Below are positions 23,624 to 36,633 of a stretch of DNA of 64,000 nt, in pieces. How positions within the stretch are numbered: the first letter of the stretch is position 1; each line of letters begins with the position of its first letter. A model generated the notes under the pieces. The model was not told the DNA's origin, made no database searches, and saw nothing but the letters and a program-made list of their open reading frames with translations. Origin of the DNA: Streptomyces sp. WP-1 (GTDB lineage Bacteria > Actinomycetota > Actinomycetes > Streptomycetales > Streptomycetaceae); assembly GCF_030450125.1 (NCBI RefSeq), contig NZ_CP123923.1:4464001-4528000 (forward strand). Reading direction: 5' to 3'. The translations under genes and the position numbers were made by a program.

Positions 23624-24616
23624 CTACCAGGCGAAGGCTTCCGGGGAGGGGCCCGGGCCCGGGAAGATCTTGTCCAGGTCCGCCAGCAGCTCCTCGCTCA
23701 GCTCCAGCTCCACGGCCCGCAGCGCCGACCGGAGCTGCTCCGCCGTACGCGGGCCGACGATCGGACCGGTGACGCCGGGGCGGGTGAGCAGCCAGGCCAG
23801 GGCGGTCTCGCCGGGCTCCAGGCCGTGCTTGTCGAGCAGGTCCTCGTACGACTGGATCCGCGCGCGGGCGGCCGGGTCGGCGAGGGTGTCCGCGGCGCGC
23901 CCGGAGGCACGGCGTCCGCCCTGCACCTCCTTCTTGATCACACCGCCGAGCAGCCCGCCGTGCAGCGGGGACCAGGGGATGACCCCGAGGCCGTACTCCT
24001 GCGCGGCCGGGATGACCTCCATCTCGGCGCGGCGCTCGGCGAGGTTGTACAGGCACTGCTCGCTGACGAGGCCGATGGTGCCGCCGCGGCGGGCGGCGGC
24101 CTCGTTGGCCTGGGCGATCTTGTAGCCGGGGAAGTTGGAGGAGCCGACGTAGAGGATCTTGCCCTGCTGGACGAGGGTGTCGATCGCCTGCCAGATCTCC
24201 TCGAAGGGGGTGTTCCGGTCGATGTGGTGGAACTGGTAGAGGTCGATGTGATCGGTCTGGAGCCGCTTCAGGCTGGCGTCCACCGCGCGCCGGATGTTCA
24301 GCGCGGAGAGCTTGTCGTGGTTCGGCCAGGCGTCGCCCTCGGCGGCCATGTTGGCGTAGACCTTGGTGGCGAGGACGACCTTGTCCCGGCGGTCACCGCC
24401 CTTGGCGAGCCAGTTCCCGATGATGCTCTCGGTCCGGCCCTTGTTCTCCCCCCACCCGTACACATTGGCGGTGTCGAAGAAGTTGATGCCCGCGTCCAGC
24501 GCCGCGTCCATGATCGCGTGACTGTCGGCTTCGTCCGTCTGCGGCCCGAAGTTCATCGTCCCGAGAACCAGCCGGCTGACCTTGAGTCCCGTGCGTCCAA
24601 GCTGCGTGTACTTCAT
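23624..24616 (-). CDS. Aldo/keto reductase
   Basis: This is a 330-residue NADPH-dependent TIM-barrel reductase of the YajO/Tas group. The catalytic set is seen as FFDTANVYGWG (Asp, Tyr), VVLATKVYA (Lys) and LYQFHHID (His). The cofactor-binding end is PIVGPRTAEQLRSAL. The N-terminus KYTQLGRTGLKVSRLVLGTM is standard for the family. The likely substrate is an aldehyde or ketone. The gene is monocistronic, with the Uma2-family gene behind it on the same strand. Confidence 0.92.
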   Translation of the reverse strand: MKYTQLGRTGLKVSRLVLGTMNFGPQTDEADSHAIMDAALDAGINFFDTANVYGWGENKGRTESIIGNWLAKGGDRRDKVVLATKVYANMAAEGDAWPNHDKLSALNIRRAVDASLKRLQTDHIDLYQFHHIDRNTPFEEIWQAIDTLVQQGKILYVGSSNFPGYKIAQANEAAARRGGTIGLVSEQCLYNLAERRAEMEVIPAAQEYGLGVIPWSPLHGGLLGGVIKKEVQGGRRASGRAADTLADPAARARIQSYEDLLDKHGLEPGETALAWLLTRPGVTGPIVGPRTAEQLRSALRAVELELSEELLADLDKIFPGPGPSPEAFAW

Positions 24617-24661
24617 GGTCGTAAGCCAACGTCTTGGAGTGGGCTCAAGGCAAGGGTGGGG

Positions 24662-25255
24662 TCAGTCGCGGGGGAACGCGTCGGTCTTGAGGGTGAGGCC
24701 GAGGGGAGTGTTGGTGAGATCGACATCCGCTCCGAAGACGACCGTCAGTTCGCTGGTGTACTCGCCCTCCTTGGGTCGGCTGTAGAGATGGCACTTGCCC
24801 TGGTAGGGGTCGGCGACGAGGTAGACGGGGACCTCGGCGGTGGCGTACGCCGTCTTCTTGGGGCCGTAGTCGTTCGCCGCCGTGCCCTTCGAGATGACCT
24901 CGGCGATGAACTTCACGTCCTGGTGGCGCCAGTGGCCCGTGTCGTCCTTCTTCGCCGCCTCGTCGAGCATGGCGACGTCCGGGCAGAAGCCGTTGGCCTC
25001 GCCGGGGAAGTCGATACGGACGTCCGAGAACACCAGGACATCCATGCCGAACTTGTCCTCCAGCGCCCGCACGATGCGGCGGATGATTACCCAGTGAGTG
25101 TCCCGCTGCGGCGTCACGTAGACGTTGCCCCCGACGATCTCGACCCTGAATCCTTCGGGGACGGGCATCCGCTCAAGGCGCTCGAACCACTCGTCCAAGT
25201 TCATGGCTTTGGCGTCGGCGTCGGCCATCTCGATCCTGTCTTCAAGGACGGTCAT
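24662..25255 (-). CDS. Uma2-family (DUF820) putative endonuclease
   Basis: This is a 197-residue protein with the PD-(D/E)xK nuclease fold of the Uma2 family. Diagnostic pieces are FCPDVAMLDEA, FIAEVISKGTAANDYGPKKT and VPVYLVADPYQGKCHLY. The Asp of PD, the Glu of EV and a downstream Lys would form the active site. The family is very common in Streptomyces and cyanobacteria, and its biological role is unclear. I chose the start MTVLEDRIEM at 25255. Confidence 0.88.
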   Translation of the reverse strand: MTVLEDRIEMADADAKAMNLDEWFERLERMPVPEGFRVEIVGGNVYVTPQRDTHWVIIRRIVRALEDKFGMDVLVFSDVRIDFPGEANGFCPDVAMLDEAAKKDDTGHWRHQDVKFIAEVISKGTAANDYGPKKTAYATAEVPVYLVADPYQGKCHLYSRPKEGEYTSELTVVFGADVDLTNTPLGLTLKTDAFPRD

Positions 25256-25351
25256 CGTGGCGCTCCTCCCCGGCTGCCGGCGAAATGATGCAGCCGCGCG
25301 GTACAACGATACGCACGGTGACGAAGTGACGCCGAAATCCAGCCAAACTGA

Positions 25352-26041
25352 TCAGACTGTTCTAGCCGCGTACGCCCGTCCGATTCCCCACGCCTCCCGC
25401 ATCGCCCCCGCGAACGCCTCCGCGATCCGCTGCTCGCCGCTCGCGTTGGGATGGGTGCCGTCGTACGTGTCGGCGTGGATGTCGTACGACCGCGGCGGCG
25501 ACGCCAGCAGGATCGGCGACCGGGGCTCGTCCAGGTCGGCGACCGCCTTGGCGAGGAGGACGTTGAAGAGGGCGACCTGGCCGGCGAAGGGGGCGTCGGT
25601 CTCGGCGCGGACATTGGGGATCACCGGCAGCAGGACCATGCGGACGCACGGGTCGGCGGCGCGGGCCGCGTCGACGAAGGCGCGGACGTTCTCGGCGGTC
25701 TGCTCGGCGTTGGTGTAGAAGCCGAGATCGATGAGGCCGAGGGAGACGAGCAGGACGTCCGGCCGGCAGGTGCGTATCGCGTCACCGATCAGCGGGGCCA
25801 TGTGCAGCCAGCCCTCGCCCCAGCCCGCGAGGTGGGCGCGGGGAAAGTCGGGGTCGGGGTCGGCGTAGGCGAGGGACGTCGCGGTGCCGGTCTGCTTGTC
25901 GTACAGCGTCTCGCGCGGGCCGACGAGCGTGACGGCGGGGTCGTACGTACCGCGCAGGAGCTGCCACAGCCGGTGACGCCATGTGTGTTCGCCCGCGCTC
26001 CCGATCGTCATGGAGTCGCCCACGGGCATGAACCTGAGCAT
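25352..26041 (-). CDS. SGNH/GDSL-family hydrolase
   Basis: This is a 229-residue esterase or lipase-like protein. Block I is MPVGDSMTIGS, with the catalytic Ser after Gly-Asp. The block III region is VLLVSLGLIDLGFYTN, where the usual Asn of G-x-N-D is replaced by Leu/Ile. Block V is SYDIHADTYDGTHPNASGEQ, with the Asp-x-x-His pair. No signal peptide is seen at ATG 26041, although a GTG at 26062 would lengthen it by seven residues. The enzyme is therefore probably intracellular. The substrate is unknown. The altered block III might change the oxyanion hole. Confidence 0.83.
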   Translation of the reverse strand: MLRFMPVGDSMTIGSAGEHTWRHRLWQLLRGTYDPAVTLVGPRETLYDKQTGTATSLAYADPDPDFPRAHLAGWGEGWLHMAPLIGDAIRTCRPDVLLVSLGLIDLGFYTNAEQTAENVRAFVDAARAADPCVRMVLLPVIPNVRAETDAPFAGQVALFNVLLAKAVADLDEPRSPILLASPPRSYDIHADTYDGTHPNASGEQRIAEAFAGAMREAWGIGRAYAARTV

Positions 26042-26153
26042 CCGATCATCATGGACGATCACCGCGACGGGTGGGGTGTGAGGCCCGCCACGTGGGGGTG
26101 CCCGGGTGGCGGCCGGAGAGGTGAACCCCCGGCGGGAATGGCAGGCTTGGGGG

Positions 26154-27140
26154 ATGCGCCGACCGTCCGCCGTCCTCGCCGCCGTCCTGCTCGCCGGCGC
26201 CTGCGCGCTGCCCGCCTCCGCCGCGGAGGACACCGGAAGCCCGTCGAGCGCCGGGGACAAGGGCTTCACCTTCTCGGACCCGCGGATCACGGAGTCCAGT
26301 GGCCTGGCCGCGTCCCACCTCCACCCCGGCATCTACTGGACGCACAACGACAGCGGCGACGGCCCGTACATCTACGCCGTGGACGGCGCGACCGGGAAGA
26401 CGGTGGCCCGGGTGACGCTGCGGGGTGTGGGCAGCCCGCGCGACGTCGAGGCGATCTCGATCGGGCCGCACGACGAGATCTACGTCGGCGACATCGGCGA
26501 CAACTTCGACGGCCGCTGGCCCTATGTGTGGATCTACCGCCTCCCGGAGCCGAAGGTCCTGAAGGACCAGACGATCACGGCCACCCAGTACGTGGTGAAG
26601 TACTCGAACGGCCCCCGCAACGCGGAGTCGATGATGGTCCACCCCAAGACGGGCCGGGTCTACATCATCGACAAGAAGGAGGACGGCGGCCACCTCTACG
26701 AGGGCCCCGCGACCCTCTCCACCACCGGCGCCAACATCTTCAAGCCGATCGCCCCCATCGACCTGTGGGCCACGGACGCCACCTTCTCTCCCGACGGCGG
26801 CCACCTCGCCGTGCGCGGCTACATCGGCGGCATCTACTACTCCTGGAACGACGGCCACCCCGAACGCACCGAAATGCTCGACGTCCCCCTCCAGGGCCAG
26901 GGCGAGGGCATCACCTACTCGGCCGACGGCACAAAACTCCTCTACAGCAGCGAGGGCGCCGGCAGCGAGGTCATCGCCAAGGACGCCCCCGACAGCCCGA
27001 AGCCCTCCCCGGCCCCCGGGAACGGCTCATCGAGCAGCTCGATGACCGGCGGACCGACCGTCAAGTGGGGGGCGGTGGCGCTGGTGGTCGTGGTGGTGGG
27101 GCTGTTCGGACTGGGGCGGTTGCGGCGGCGCGACGGGTGA
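26154..27140 (+). CDS. Secreted, membrane-anchored beta-propeller-like protein
   Basis: This is a 328-residue protein. It has a signal peptide (MRRPSAVLAAVLLAGACALP, cleavage near ASA-A). The body has repeated beta-propeller-like strands (ITESSGLAASHLHPGIYWTH, VEAISIGPHDEIYVGDIGDN, YSADGTKLLYSSEG). A Pro/Ser-rich spacer is followed by the C-terminal helix WGAVALVVVVVGLFGLGRL and the basic tail RRRDG. That tail holds it in the membrane with the propeller outside. There is no LPxTG motif. Its last 114 bases overlap the end of the convergent gene. Confidence 0.85.
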   Translation: MRRPSAVLAAVLLAGACALPASAAEDTGSPSSAGDKGFTFSDPRITESSGLAASHLHPGIYWTHNDSGDGPYIYAVDGATGKTVARVTLRGVGSPRDVEAISIGPHDEIYVGDIGDNFDGRWPYVWIYRLPEPKVLKDQTITATQYVVKYSNGPRNAESMMVHPKTGRVYIIDKKEDGGHLYEGPATLSTTGANIFKPIAPIDLWATDATFSPDGGHLAVRGYIGGIYYSWNDGHPERTEMLDVPLQGQGEGITYSADGTKLLYSSEGAGSEVIAKDAPDSPKPSPAPGNGSSSSSMTGGPTVKWGAVALVVVVVGLFGLGRLRRRDG

Positions 27141-27614
27141 CACCGGCTCGCCGAGCGGACAGGGGAGTTCGGGCCGCGCGCGGTTCGGGGAGCAGGTGAC
27201 GAGGGAGAGGGACAGGAAGGCGGGCCGTTCGAGGTAGAAGCCGAGCGACACATCACCGCCTGCGCCGAGCCGCTCGGCCACGGAGGCGACGAGGGCGTCC
27301 CGCGCTCCCCGTCCGCTCCGCGCTTCCCCGGCGAACCGCCCCGCGAACGCGTCCAGTTGTCGCCGCGTCCAGGCTGCCGCGTCCTGCGCCGAGTGCCAGG
27401 TGCCGCGTACGAGCGAGCCCGGCTTGAGCAGCCAGTAGGCGGTCTCCAGCGGGGGCAGATCCGAGACCGGGAACTCGGCGGTCACCTCGCGGTACCGCGC
27501 GATCAGCTCGGGCCGACTGCCGGGGGGTGGCGGTTCGGGGTACGGAGGCCGCCGTAACGCCTCCTGATCGAACCGCGCCTTCGGGCCGGTCCACAGGTAG
27601 CCGTGGTGGTGCAC
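27027..27614 (-). CDS. Hypothetical protein with read-through-like C-terminus
   Basis: This is a 195-residue soluble protein of unknown function (HHHGYLWTGPKARFDQEAL, LETAYWLLKPGSLVRGTWHS, LGFYLERPAFLSLSLVTCSP). The body up to about residue 155 looks like an ordinary folded domain. The last 40 residues are Pro/His/Arg-rich and are encoded entirely in DNA that is also the membrane anchor of the convergent gene. This suggests that an earlier stop codon was lost. The start is ATG 27614. Confidence 0.65.
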   Translation of the reverse strand: MHHHGYLWTGPKARFDQEALRRPPYPEPPPPGSRPELIARYREVTAEFPVSDLPPLETAYWLLKPGSLVRGTWHSAQDAAAWTRRQLDAFAGRFAGEARSGRGARDALVASVAERLGAGGDVSLGFYLERPAFLSLSLVTCSPNRARPELPCPLGEPVSPVAPPQPPQSEQPHHHDHQRHRPPLDGRSAGHRAAR

Positions 27615-27692
27615 CGGGGGTCCTGTTCGTGGGCTCGATCGGCCCTGGCGGACTCGCGGTACCGCCAGGACCGAAGGGGGCTGCGGAGATGC

Positions 27693-27917
27693 TCAGTCGG
27701 CGAGCCCGAACCGCGCCGGGTCGATCCCGGCCACGCCCAGCTCCTCCGTGGTGAACCGCAGCGGGGTCATGTCGGGCCGCTTGCTGTCCCCGAGCGCCCA
27801 GGCGTCCACGCCGATGCGGGCGAGGGTGACACAGCCTTCGGTGCAGGGGCCGCCGCAGGCCTGGACGAAGGAGGCGGAGGTGATGTCGAGCGCGTAGAGG
27901 TCGCTTCCGTTCAGCAT
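27693..27917 (-). CDS. DUF397-like small protein
   Basis: This is a 74-residue protein. The sequence GGPCTEGCVTLARI, then VDAWALGDSKRPDMTPLRFT matches the DUF397 pattern of a Cys-containing first half followed by D-S-K-x-P and a Leu/Phe strand. Such proteins are normally encoded beside XRE-DUF5753 regulators in Streptomyces, as in whiJ-like and abaA-like loci, and may modulate them. GGGAAGG lies seven bases upstream of ATG 27917. It is divergent from the DUF6879 gene. Confidence 0.72.
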   Translation of the reverse strand: MLNGSDLYALDITSASFVQACGGPCTEGCVTLARIGVDAWALGDSKRPDMTPLRFTTEELGVAGIDPARFGLAD

Positions 27918-28177
27918 GGATGTGCCTTCCCGTTCGGCCCGGTTGGGGCTGGTGGTTGGTCCGGGAAGACCGTAGGGAGGGGAAGCGGGCCCGCGAGGCG
28001 CATATTCTCGATTATTCTCACGTGGTCACTCTGGATGCATGGACATTCACCCAGAGGAGTCGAGATGCTGTGGCCGCCGACTTCGTCAACGGGCACAGCG
28101 GAGAGGGAAGGAGAGCTCGCGATCGTGGTCCACGAGATCTGCTGGTCGACTGGACCCCGAAGGAGAGCGGCCGACAG
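27918..28177. promoter_or_regulatory. Divergent control region of the DUF397/DUF6879 locus
   Basis: This region is lower in GC than its surroundings. It contains the direct repeat TATTCTCGATTATTCTCA at 28003-28020. Its position between divergent genes next to a helix-turn-helix regulator makes it a candidate binding region. No exact operator is assigned. Confidence 0.35.
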
Positions 28178-28711
28178 GTGCGGACGATCGATCTTGATGA
28201 ATTCAACAGCCTGTTCAGCACATTCGAGCACACCGCTTGGCGGCTGGAGACCCGACGGCGGTACGCGAGTGACGAGGAGACCGACACCTGGCGGCAGTTC
28301 GTGGAGACAGGTGAGATCGAGTGGAACTCGGACCACCCGTGGTGCGAGACGATCCGCGCCCAGACTGCGCAGGGCAAGCGGGTGGAGCGAGTGCGCATCG
28401 TGGACCGGCCCCCGACGACCGGACAGCTCTACCTCCTCGACAACGCCAGGCGAAACAGCACCCTGGGTGAGGACATCCGCAATCTGTGGCGTTCCGACGC
28501 GGACCGGCTGAACCTTCCCGCCGAAGATTTCTGGCTGTTCGACAGTCGTCTCATCGCGCTTCTGCGCTTCGATGACGATGACCAGCTCACGCACGTGGAT
28601 CTGATCACCGAGCCCGCAGAGGTGGTGCGCTGCTCCATGGTGCGGGATGCTGCTTGGCATCACGCCGTACCGTGGAAGCAGTTCACGGCGGAGATGCACA
28701 GCGAAGCATAA
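28178..28711 (+). CDS. DUF6879 family protein
   Basis: This is a 177-residue protein that starts at GTG 28178. The N-terminus matches the DUF6879 start pattern (LDEFNSLFSTFEHTAWRLET) and AAGGAG lies at 28160-28165. The C-terminal signature is DFWLFDSRLIALLRFDDDDQ, then HHAVPWKQF. Members are found almost only in actinobacteria, beside XRE-DUF5753 regulators and DUF397 proteins. The molecular function is unknown. The DNA is less GC-rich than the neighbourhood. Confidence 0.78.
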   Translation: MRTIDLDEFNSLFSTFEHTAWRLETRRRYASDEETDTWRQFVETGEIEWNSDHPWCETIRAQTAQGKRVERVRIVDRPPTTGQLYLLDNARRNSTLGEDIRNLWRSDADRLNLPAEDFWLFDSRLIALLRFDDDDQLTHVDLITEPAEVVRCSMVRDAAWHHAVPWKQFTAEMHSEA

Positions 28712-28729
28712 GAACAAGAGCGGGTACCG

Positions 28730-29578
28730 GTGAGCACGGACTACCAGAGGGCGCGTGAGGAACTGGGGCGCAGGCTTCGGGAACTTCGGGTCGGAGGTCC
28801 TCTCGGTCGGCTCACCGGTACGGAACTGGCTCAGCGACTGGGATGGCGCCAGTCGAAGATCAGCAAGCTGGAGAACGGCCGGCAGACGCCTACCGACGAA
28901 GACCTGCGGGCTTGGGCCGAAGCCACCGGACAGCCTGACGTCTTCGATGAACTACGCGCCCGCCTCAAGGGATTCGAAAGCCAGATCCGCTCCTGGCGGC
29001 GACAGCTGGCGGCGGGCCATCGCCCCGTCCAGGAGACGTGGAACAACATCGTCGCCAATTCTCGGACCTTGCACGTATGGGACAGCCATGTCATCTGCGG
29101 TCTGCTCCAGACCGCCGACTACGCCCGGTACGTCTTCGAGGGCCATGCCGAACTCCAGAGGTCTCCACGGGACACGGAGGAGGCGGTGCGTGCCCGCATG
29201 AAACGGCAGGAGTGGCTGTACCAGCCGGGCAAACGGTTGGACCTGGTCATGTGGGAGGGCGCACTGCATTCCCGAGTGTGTCCCCCGGAGGTGCTGGCAG
29301 CTCAACTTGACCGCCTACTAGGCGTAGTGGGCATGGACACCATCCACCTGGGGATCGTGCCTCTGGGTGCCGGACTGAGACTGCTTCCTGGCAACAGCTT
29401 CTGGATCATGGACGAACGCCTCGTCGTGGTCGAGGACTGGCACGCCGAACTCTGGCTGGACGACGCCGAAACGATTGCCCTCTACCGCCGTGTCTGGGAC
29501 ACCTTCGCGGAATCGGCCGTCTACGGCGCCGAGGCACAGCAGGTGATCGCCCGCGTCCACCGGAGCATCAGGGACTGA
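28730..29578 (+). CDS. XRE-family regulator with DUF5753 domain
   Basis: This is a 282-residue protein. Residues 1-70 are an XRE helix-turn-helix (ELGRRLRELR, LTGTELAQRLGWRQSKISKL, ENGRQTPTDEDL). The rest is DUF5753 (SRTLHVWDSHVICGLLQTAD, then YARYVF; QEWLYQPGKRLDLVMWEGAL; LGIVPLGAGLRLLPGNSFWI). This is the WhiJ-like class that works with DUF397 proteins in Streptomyces development and antibiotic control. GTG 28730 lies 18 bases after the DUF6879 stop, so the two are an operon. Rare CTA codons appear (CTACTA near 29314), consistent with acquired DNA. Confidence 0.9.
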   Translation: MSTDYQRAREELGRRLRELRVGGPLGRLTGTELAQRLGWRQSKISKLENGRQTPTDEDLRAWAEATGQPDVFDELRARLKGFESQIRSWRRQLAAGHRPVQETWNNIVANSRTLHVWDSHVICGLLQTADYARYVFEGHAELQRSPRDTEEAVRARMKRQEWLYQPGKRLDLVMWEGALHSRVCPPEVLAAQLDRLLGVVGMDTIHLGIVPLGAGLRLLPGNSFWIMDERLVVVEDWHAELWLDDAETIALYRRVWDTFAESAVYGAEAQQVIARVHRSIRD

Positions 29579-29642
29579 GGCCGGGTTCACCCGATGTGCC
29601 GGAGGCGGGTGGCAGATCTTCTTCGACCTGCACGACGACAAA

Positions 29643-29670
29643 GGGCGCCCGGCACGATCGCCGGGCGCCC
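29643..29670 (-). terminator. Terminator hairpin of serC
   Basis: GGGCGCCCGGC and GCCGGGCGCCC form a perfect 11-bp stem with a six-base loop (ACGATC). It lies 21 bases beyond the serC stop and between two convergent genes, so it may serve both. Confidence 0.8.
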
Positions 29671-29691
29671 CTCACTGTCGTACCCGAGAGG

Positions 29692-34183
<4,492 letters not shown>

Positions 34184-34186
<3 letters not shown>

Positions 34187-34349
34187 GGCCTCTCGTTTGG
34201 ATCACGCCGGGCTCGCGGGCCCTGGCACCGCGCGCCTCGCGGCGTTGTCGTCGGTTGCCATGGCTCCGCCACGCCGCCCTCCTCCGCCTTGCGACGCACG
34301 GCACCAGACCCCGCTCCCTGATCCGGCCTGATCCGAACGAAAGACCCTA
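34184..34349. mobile_element. MITE-like element with 19-bp terminal inverted repeats
   Basis: GGGCCTCTCGTTTGGATCA at 34186-34204 is the inverted counterpart of the sequence at 34329-34347, which in reverse complement begins GGGTCTTTCGTTCGGATCA. Fifteen of 19 bases match. Both ends are flanked by TA (34184-34185 and 34348-34349), fitting a TA target duplication. The 162-bp element has no transposase and resembles the ends of IS5-family elements of Streptomyces. The TA duplicate plus the first G make the TAG stop of the upstream oxidoreductase. Confidence 0.75.
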
Positions 34350-34387
34350 ATCTGAGGTGATCAGCGAGCCGTGAAGGAGCAACGCGT

Positions 34388-35509
34388 ATGAGCCTCACCG
34401 TCCGTCCGGTCACCCGGGCCGAACACCTCGCCTTCGTGGCGGGCCGCCCCTCGGCCAGCCACCTCCAGCTGCCGTCCTGGGGGGACGTGAAGCCGGACTG
34501 GCGGGCGGAGAGCCTGGGGTGGTTCGAGGCGGACGGGCGGCTCGTCGGGGTGGGGCTGGTGCTGCTGCGGCCGCTGCCCAAGCTGAAGCGGTATCTGGCG
34601 TACCTGCCGGAGGGACCGGTCATCGACTGGGAGGCGCCCGACCTGGAGCGCTGGCTGGACCCGATGCTGGCCCACCTCAAGGGGCTCGGCGCCTTCTCGG
34701 TGAAGATGGGCCCGCCCGTGGTGGTGCGGCGGTGGAGCCCCGAGGCGGTCAAGGCCGCCATCGCCGACCCGGACGCGCACCGGCTGCGGGACGCGCCGCC
34801 GACCTCCGAGGAACCGGGGGCGCTCGCCCTCGTCGACCGGCTGCGCCGGATGGGCTGGCGGCAGAGCGAGCCCGGCGGCGAGGACGGCTTCGCCGCCGGG
34901 CAGCCCCGGTACGTCTGCCAGGTGCCGTACGCCGGGCGGTCCCTGGAGGACATCCAGCGCGGGCTCAACCAGCAGTGGCGGCGCAACATCAAGAAGGCCG
35001 AGAAGGCGGGGGTGAAGGTCGTACAGGGGGACTACGCAGATCTGCCGGCCTTCTACGAGCTGTACGCGGAGACGGCGGAGCGGGACCGTTTCATCCCGCG
35101 CCCGCTGTCGTACTTCCAGCGGATGTGGACGGCGCTCACCGCCGAGGACCCGGACCGGATGCGGCTGTACCTCGCCCAGCACGACGGCGAGGTGCTCGCC
35201 GCGGCCACGATGCTGATCGTCGGCGGCCATGTCTGGTACTCCTATGGCGCCTCCACCAGCCGGAAGCGGGAGGTGCAGCCCAACAACGCGATGCAGTGGC
35301 GGATGATGTGCGACGCCCATGAGCTGGGCGCCCATGTCTACGACTTCCGGGGCATCACCGACACCCTGGAGGAGTCCGACCACCTCCTCGGCCTGCTCCG
35401 CTTCAAGGTGGGCGCGGGCGGCGGGGCGGCGGAGTACGTGGGCGAGTGGGACTTCCCGCTGAACCGCCTGCTGCACAAGGCGTTCGATGTGTACATGGCG
35501 CGCCGCTGA
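34388..35509 (+). CDS. femX: FemX-like peptidoglycan aminoacyltransferase
   Basis: This is a 373-residue FemABX-family protein with two GNAT-like halves. Features are HLQLPSWGDVKPDWRAESLG, the conserved NQQWRRNIKKAEKAGVKVVQ (lipid II/tRNA helix region), FIPRPLSYFQRMW, and the C-terminal YDFRGITDTLEESDHLLGLL with RFK. FemX of S. coelicolor adds the first Gly to lipid II of the pentapeptide. The role here is inferred from similarity. AAGGAG precedes ATG 34388 with correct spacing. A TAATCT -10-like box is created at the end of the adjacent MITE (34348-34353). Confidence 0.9.
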   Translation: MSLTVRPVTRAEHLAFVAGRPSASHLQLPSWGDVKPDWRAESLGWFEADGRLVGVGLVLLRPLPKLKRYLAYLPEGPVIDWEAPDLERWLDPMLAHLKGLGAFSVKMGPPVVVRRWSPEAVKAAIADPDAHRLRDAPPTSEEPGALALVDRLRRMGWRQSEPGGEDGFAAGQPRYVCQVPYAGRSLEDIQRGLNQQWRRNIKKAEKAGVKVVQGDYADLPAFYELYAETAERDRFIPRPLSYFQRMWTALTAEDPDRMRLYLAQHDGEVLAAATMLIVGGHVWYSYGASTSRKREVQPNNAMQWRMMCDAHELGAHVYDFRGITDTLEESDHLLGLLRFKVGAGGGAAEYVGEWDFPLNRLLHKAFDVYMARR

Positions 35510-35600
35510 GGGGGTCGGCGGGCGGGCGCCCGTCATGCGAGAGGGGCGTATCTCAGCATCCAGGACAGTGACATGGGAGGTTCACACTCCTGACGGGGTC

Positions 35601-35622
35601 TACTACCCTGGACCGGGTAGTA
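35601..35622 (+). promoter_or_regulatory. Inverted repeat upstream of the EamA permease
   Basis: TACTACCC and GGGTAGTA are perfect 8-bp arms around TGGACC, ending 41 bases before the GTG start. It could be an operator in the promoter region or a leader hairpin; no T-run follows, so it is not a terminator. Confidence 0.5.
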
Positions 35623-35663
35623 CAGGGAGCTGTACATGATCTGAGTCGAGCACCGGGACCGCC

Positions 35664-36602
35664 GTGAGCACCGTCAACACCCCCAGCGCCCCTTCCGGAT
35701 CGTCCGCGACGACGTCCGGGTCCTCAGGCACCCCGGGCCGTCCCGGCTCGCTCGGGCCGGTGGGGCTGGTGCTGGCCGGCGGGGTGTCGGTGCAGTTCGG
35801 CGGGGCGCTCGCGGTGGCGCTGATGCCGAGGGCGGGCGCGCTGGGCGTGGTGACGCTCCGGCTCGTCGTGTCGGCCGTGATCCTGCTGCTGTTCTGCCGT
35901 CCCCGGCTGCGCGGCCACTCGCGCGCCGACTGGGGCACGGTGATCGCCTTCGGCATCGCGGTGGGCAGTATGAACAGCCTGTTCTACGAGGCCGTGGCCC
36001 GTATCCCGCTCGGCCCCGCCGTCACCCTGGAGGTGCTCGGCCCGCTCGCGCTCTCGGTCGTGTCCTCCCGCCGTCTGGTCAATGTCGTGTGGGCGGCGCT
36101 CGCCCTGGGCGGCGTGTTCCTGCTCGGCGGCGGGGGCTTCGGCGGGGTGGACCCCGCGGGGGTGGGCTTCGCGCTCGGCGCGGGCGTGATGTGGGCGGCG
36201 TACATAGTCTTCAGCGCGCGTACCGGCCGGCGCTTCCCGCAGGCGGACGGGCTGGCGCTGGCCATGACGGTCGCGGCGCTGCTCGTCCTGCCGCTCGGCG
36301 TCGCCTCCTCCGGCGAGCGCCTGCTCGACCCGGCCACGCTCGGCCTCGGCGCGGCGGTGGCCGTGCTCTCCTCGGTCCTGCCCTACACCCTCGAACTCCT
36401 GGCCCTGCGCAACCTGCCTGCCGCCACCTTCGCCATCCTGATGAGCCTGGACCCGGCCCTCGCCGCCGCCGCCGGCTTCCTCATCCTCGGCCAGGCTCTC
36501 TCCGCCCCGGAGATCGCCGCGATCGTCCTGGTCATCGCAGCGAGCATCGGCGCGGTGCGCACCCAGGTGGGCCGGGCCAAGGCACCGGTCCTGGACGCGT
36601 AG
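35664..36602 (+). CDS. EamA/DMT-family permease (RhtA-like)
   Basis: This is a 312-residue membrane protein with ten predicted helices arranged as two EamA repeats. A Ser/Thr/Pro/Gly-rich cytoplasmic head of 30 residues precedes them. Segments such as SVQFGGALAVALMPRAGALG, VGSMNSLFYEAVARIPLGPA, AVTLEVLGPLAL and PAATFAILMSLDPALAAAAG resemble the threonine/homoserine exporter RhtA. The start is GTG 35664. The exported metabolite is unknown. Confidence 0.88.
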   Translation: MSTVNTPSAPSGSSATTSGSSGTPGRPGSLGPVGLVLAGGVSVQFGGALAVALMPRAGALGVVTLRLVVSAVILLLFCRPRLRGHSRADWGTVIAFGIAVGSMNSLFYEAVARIPLGPAVTLEVLGPLALSVVSSRRLVNVVWAALALGGVFLLGGGGFGGVDPAGVGFALGAGVMWAAYIVFSARTGRRFPQADGLALAMTVAALLVLPLGVASSGERLLDPATLGLGAAVAVLSSVLPYTLELLALRNLPAATFAILMSLDPALAAAAGFLILGQALSAPEIAAIVLVIAASIGAVRTQVGRAKAPVLDA

Positions 36603-36633
36603 GGGCCGTGGGAGCGCGGTGGTCCGGTAGCGG

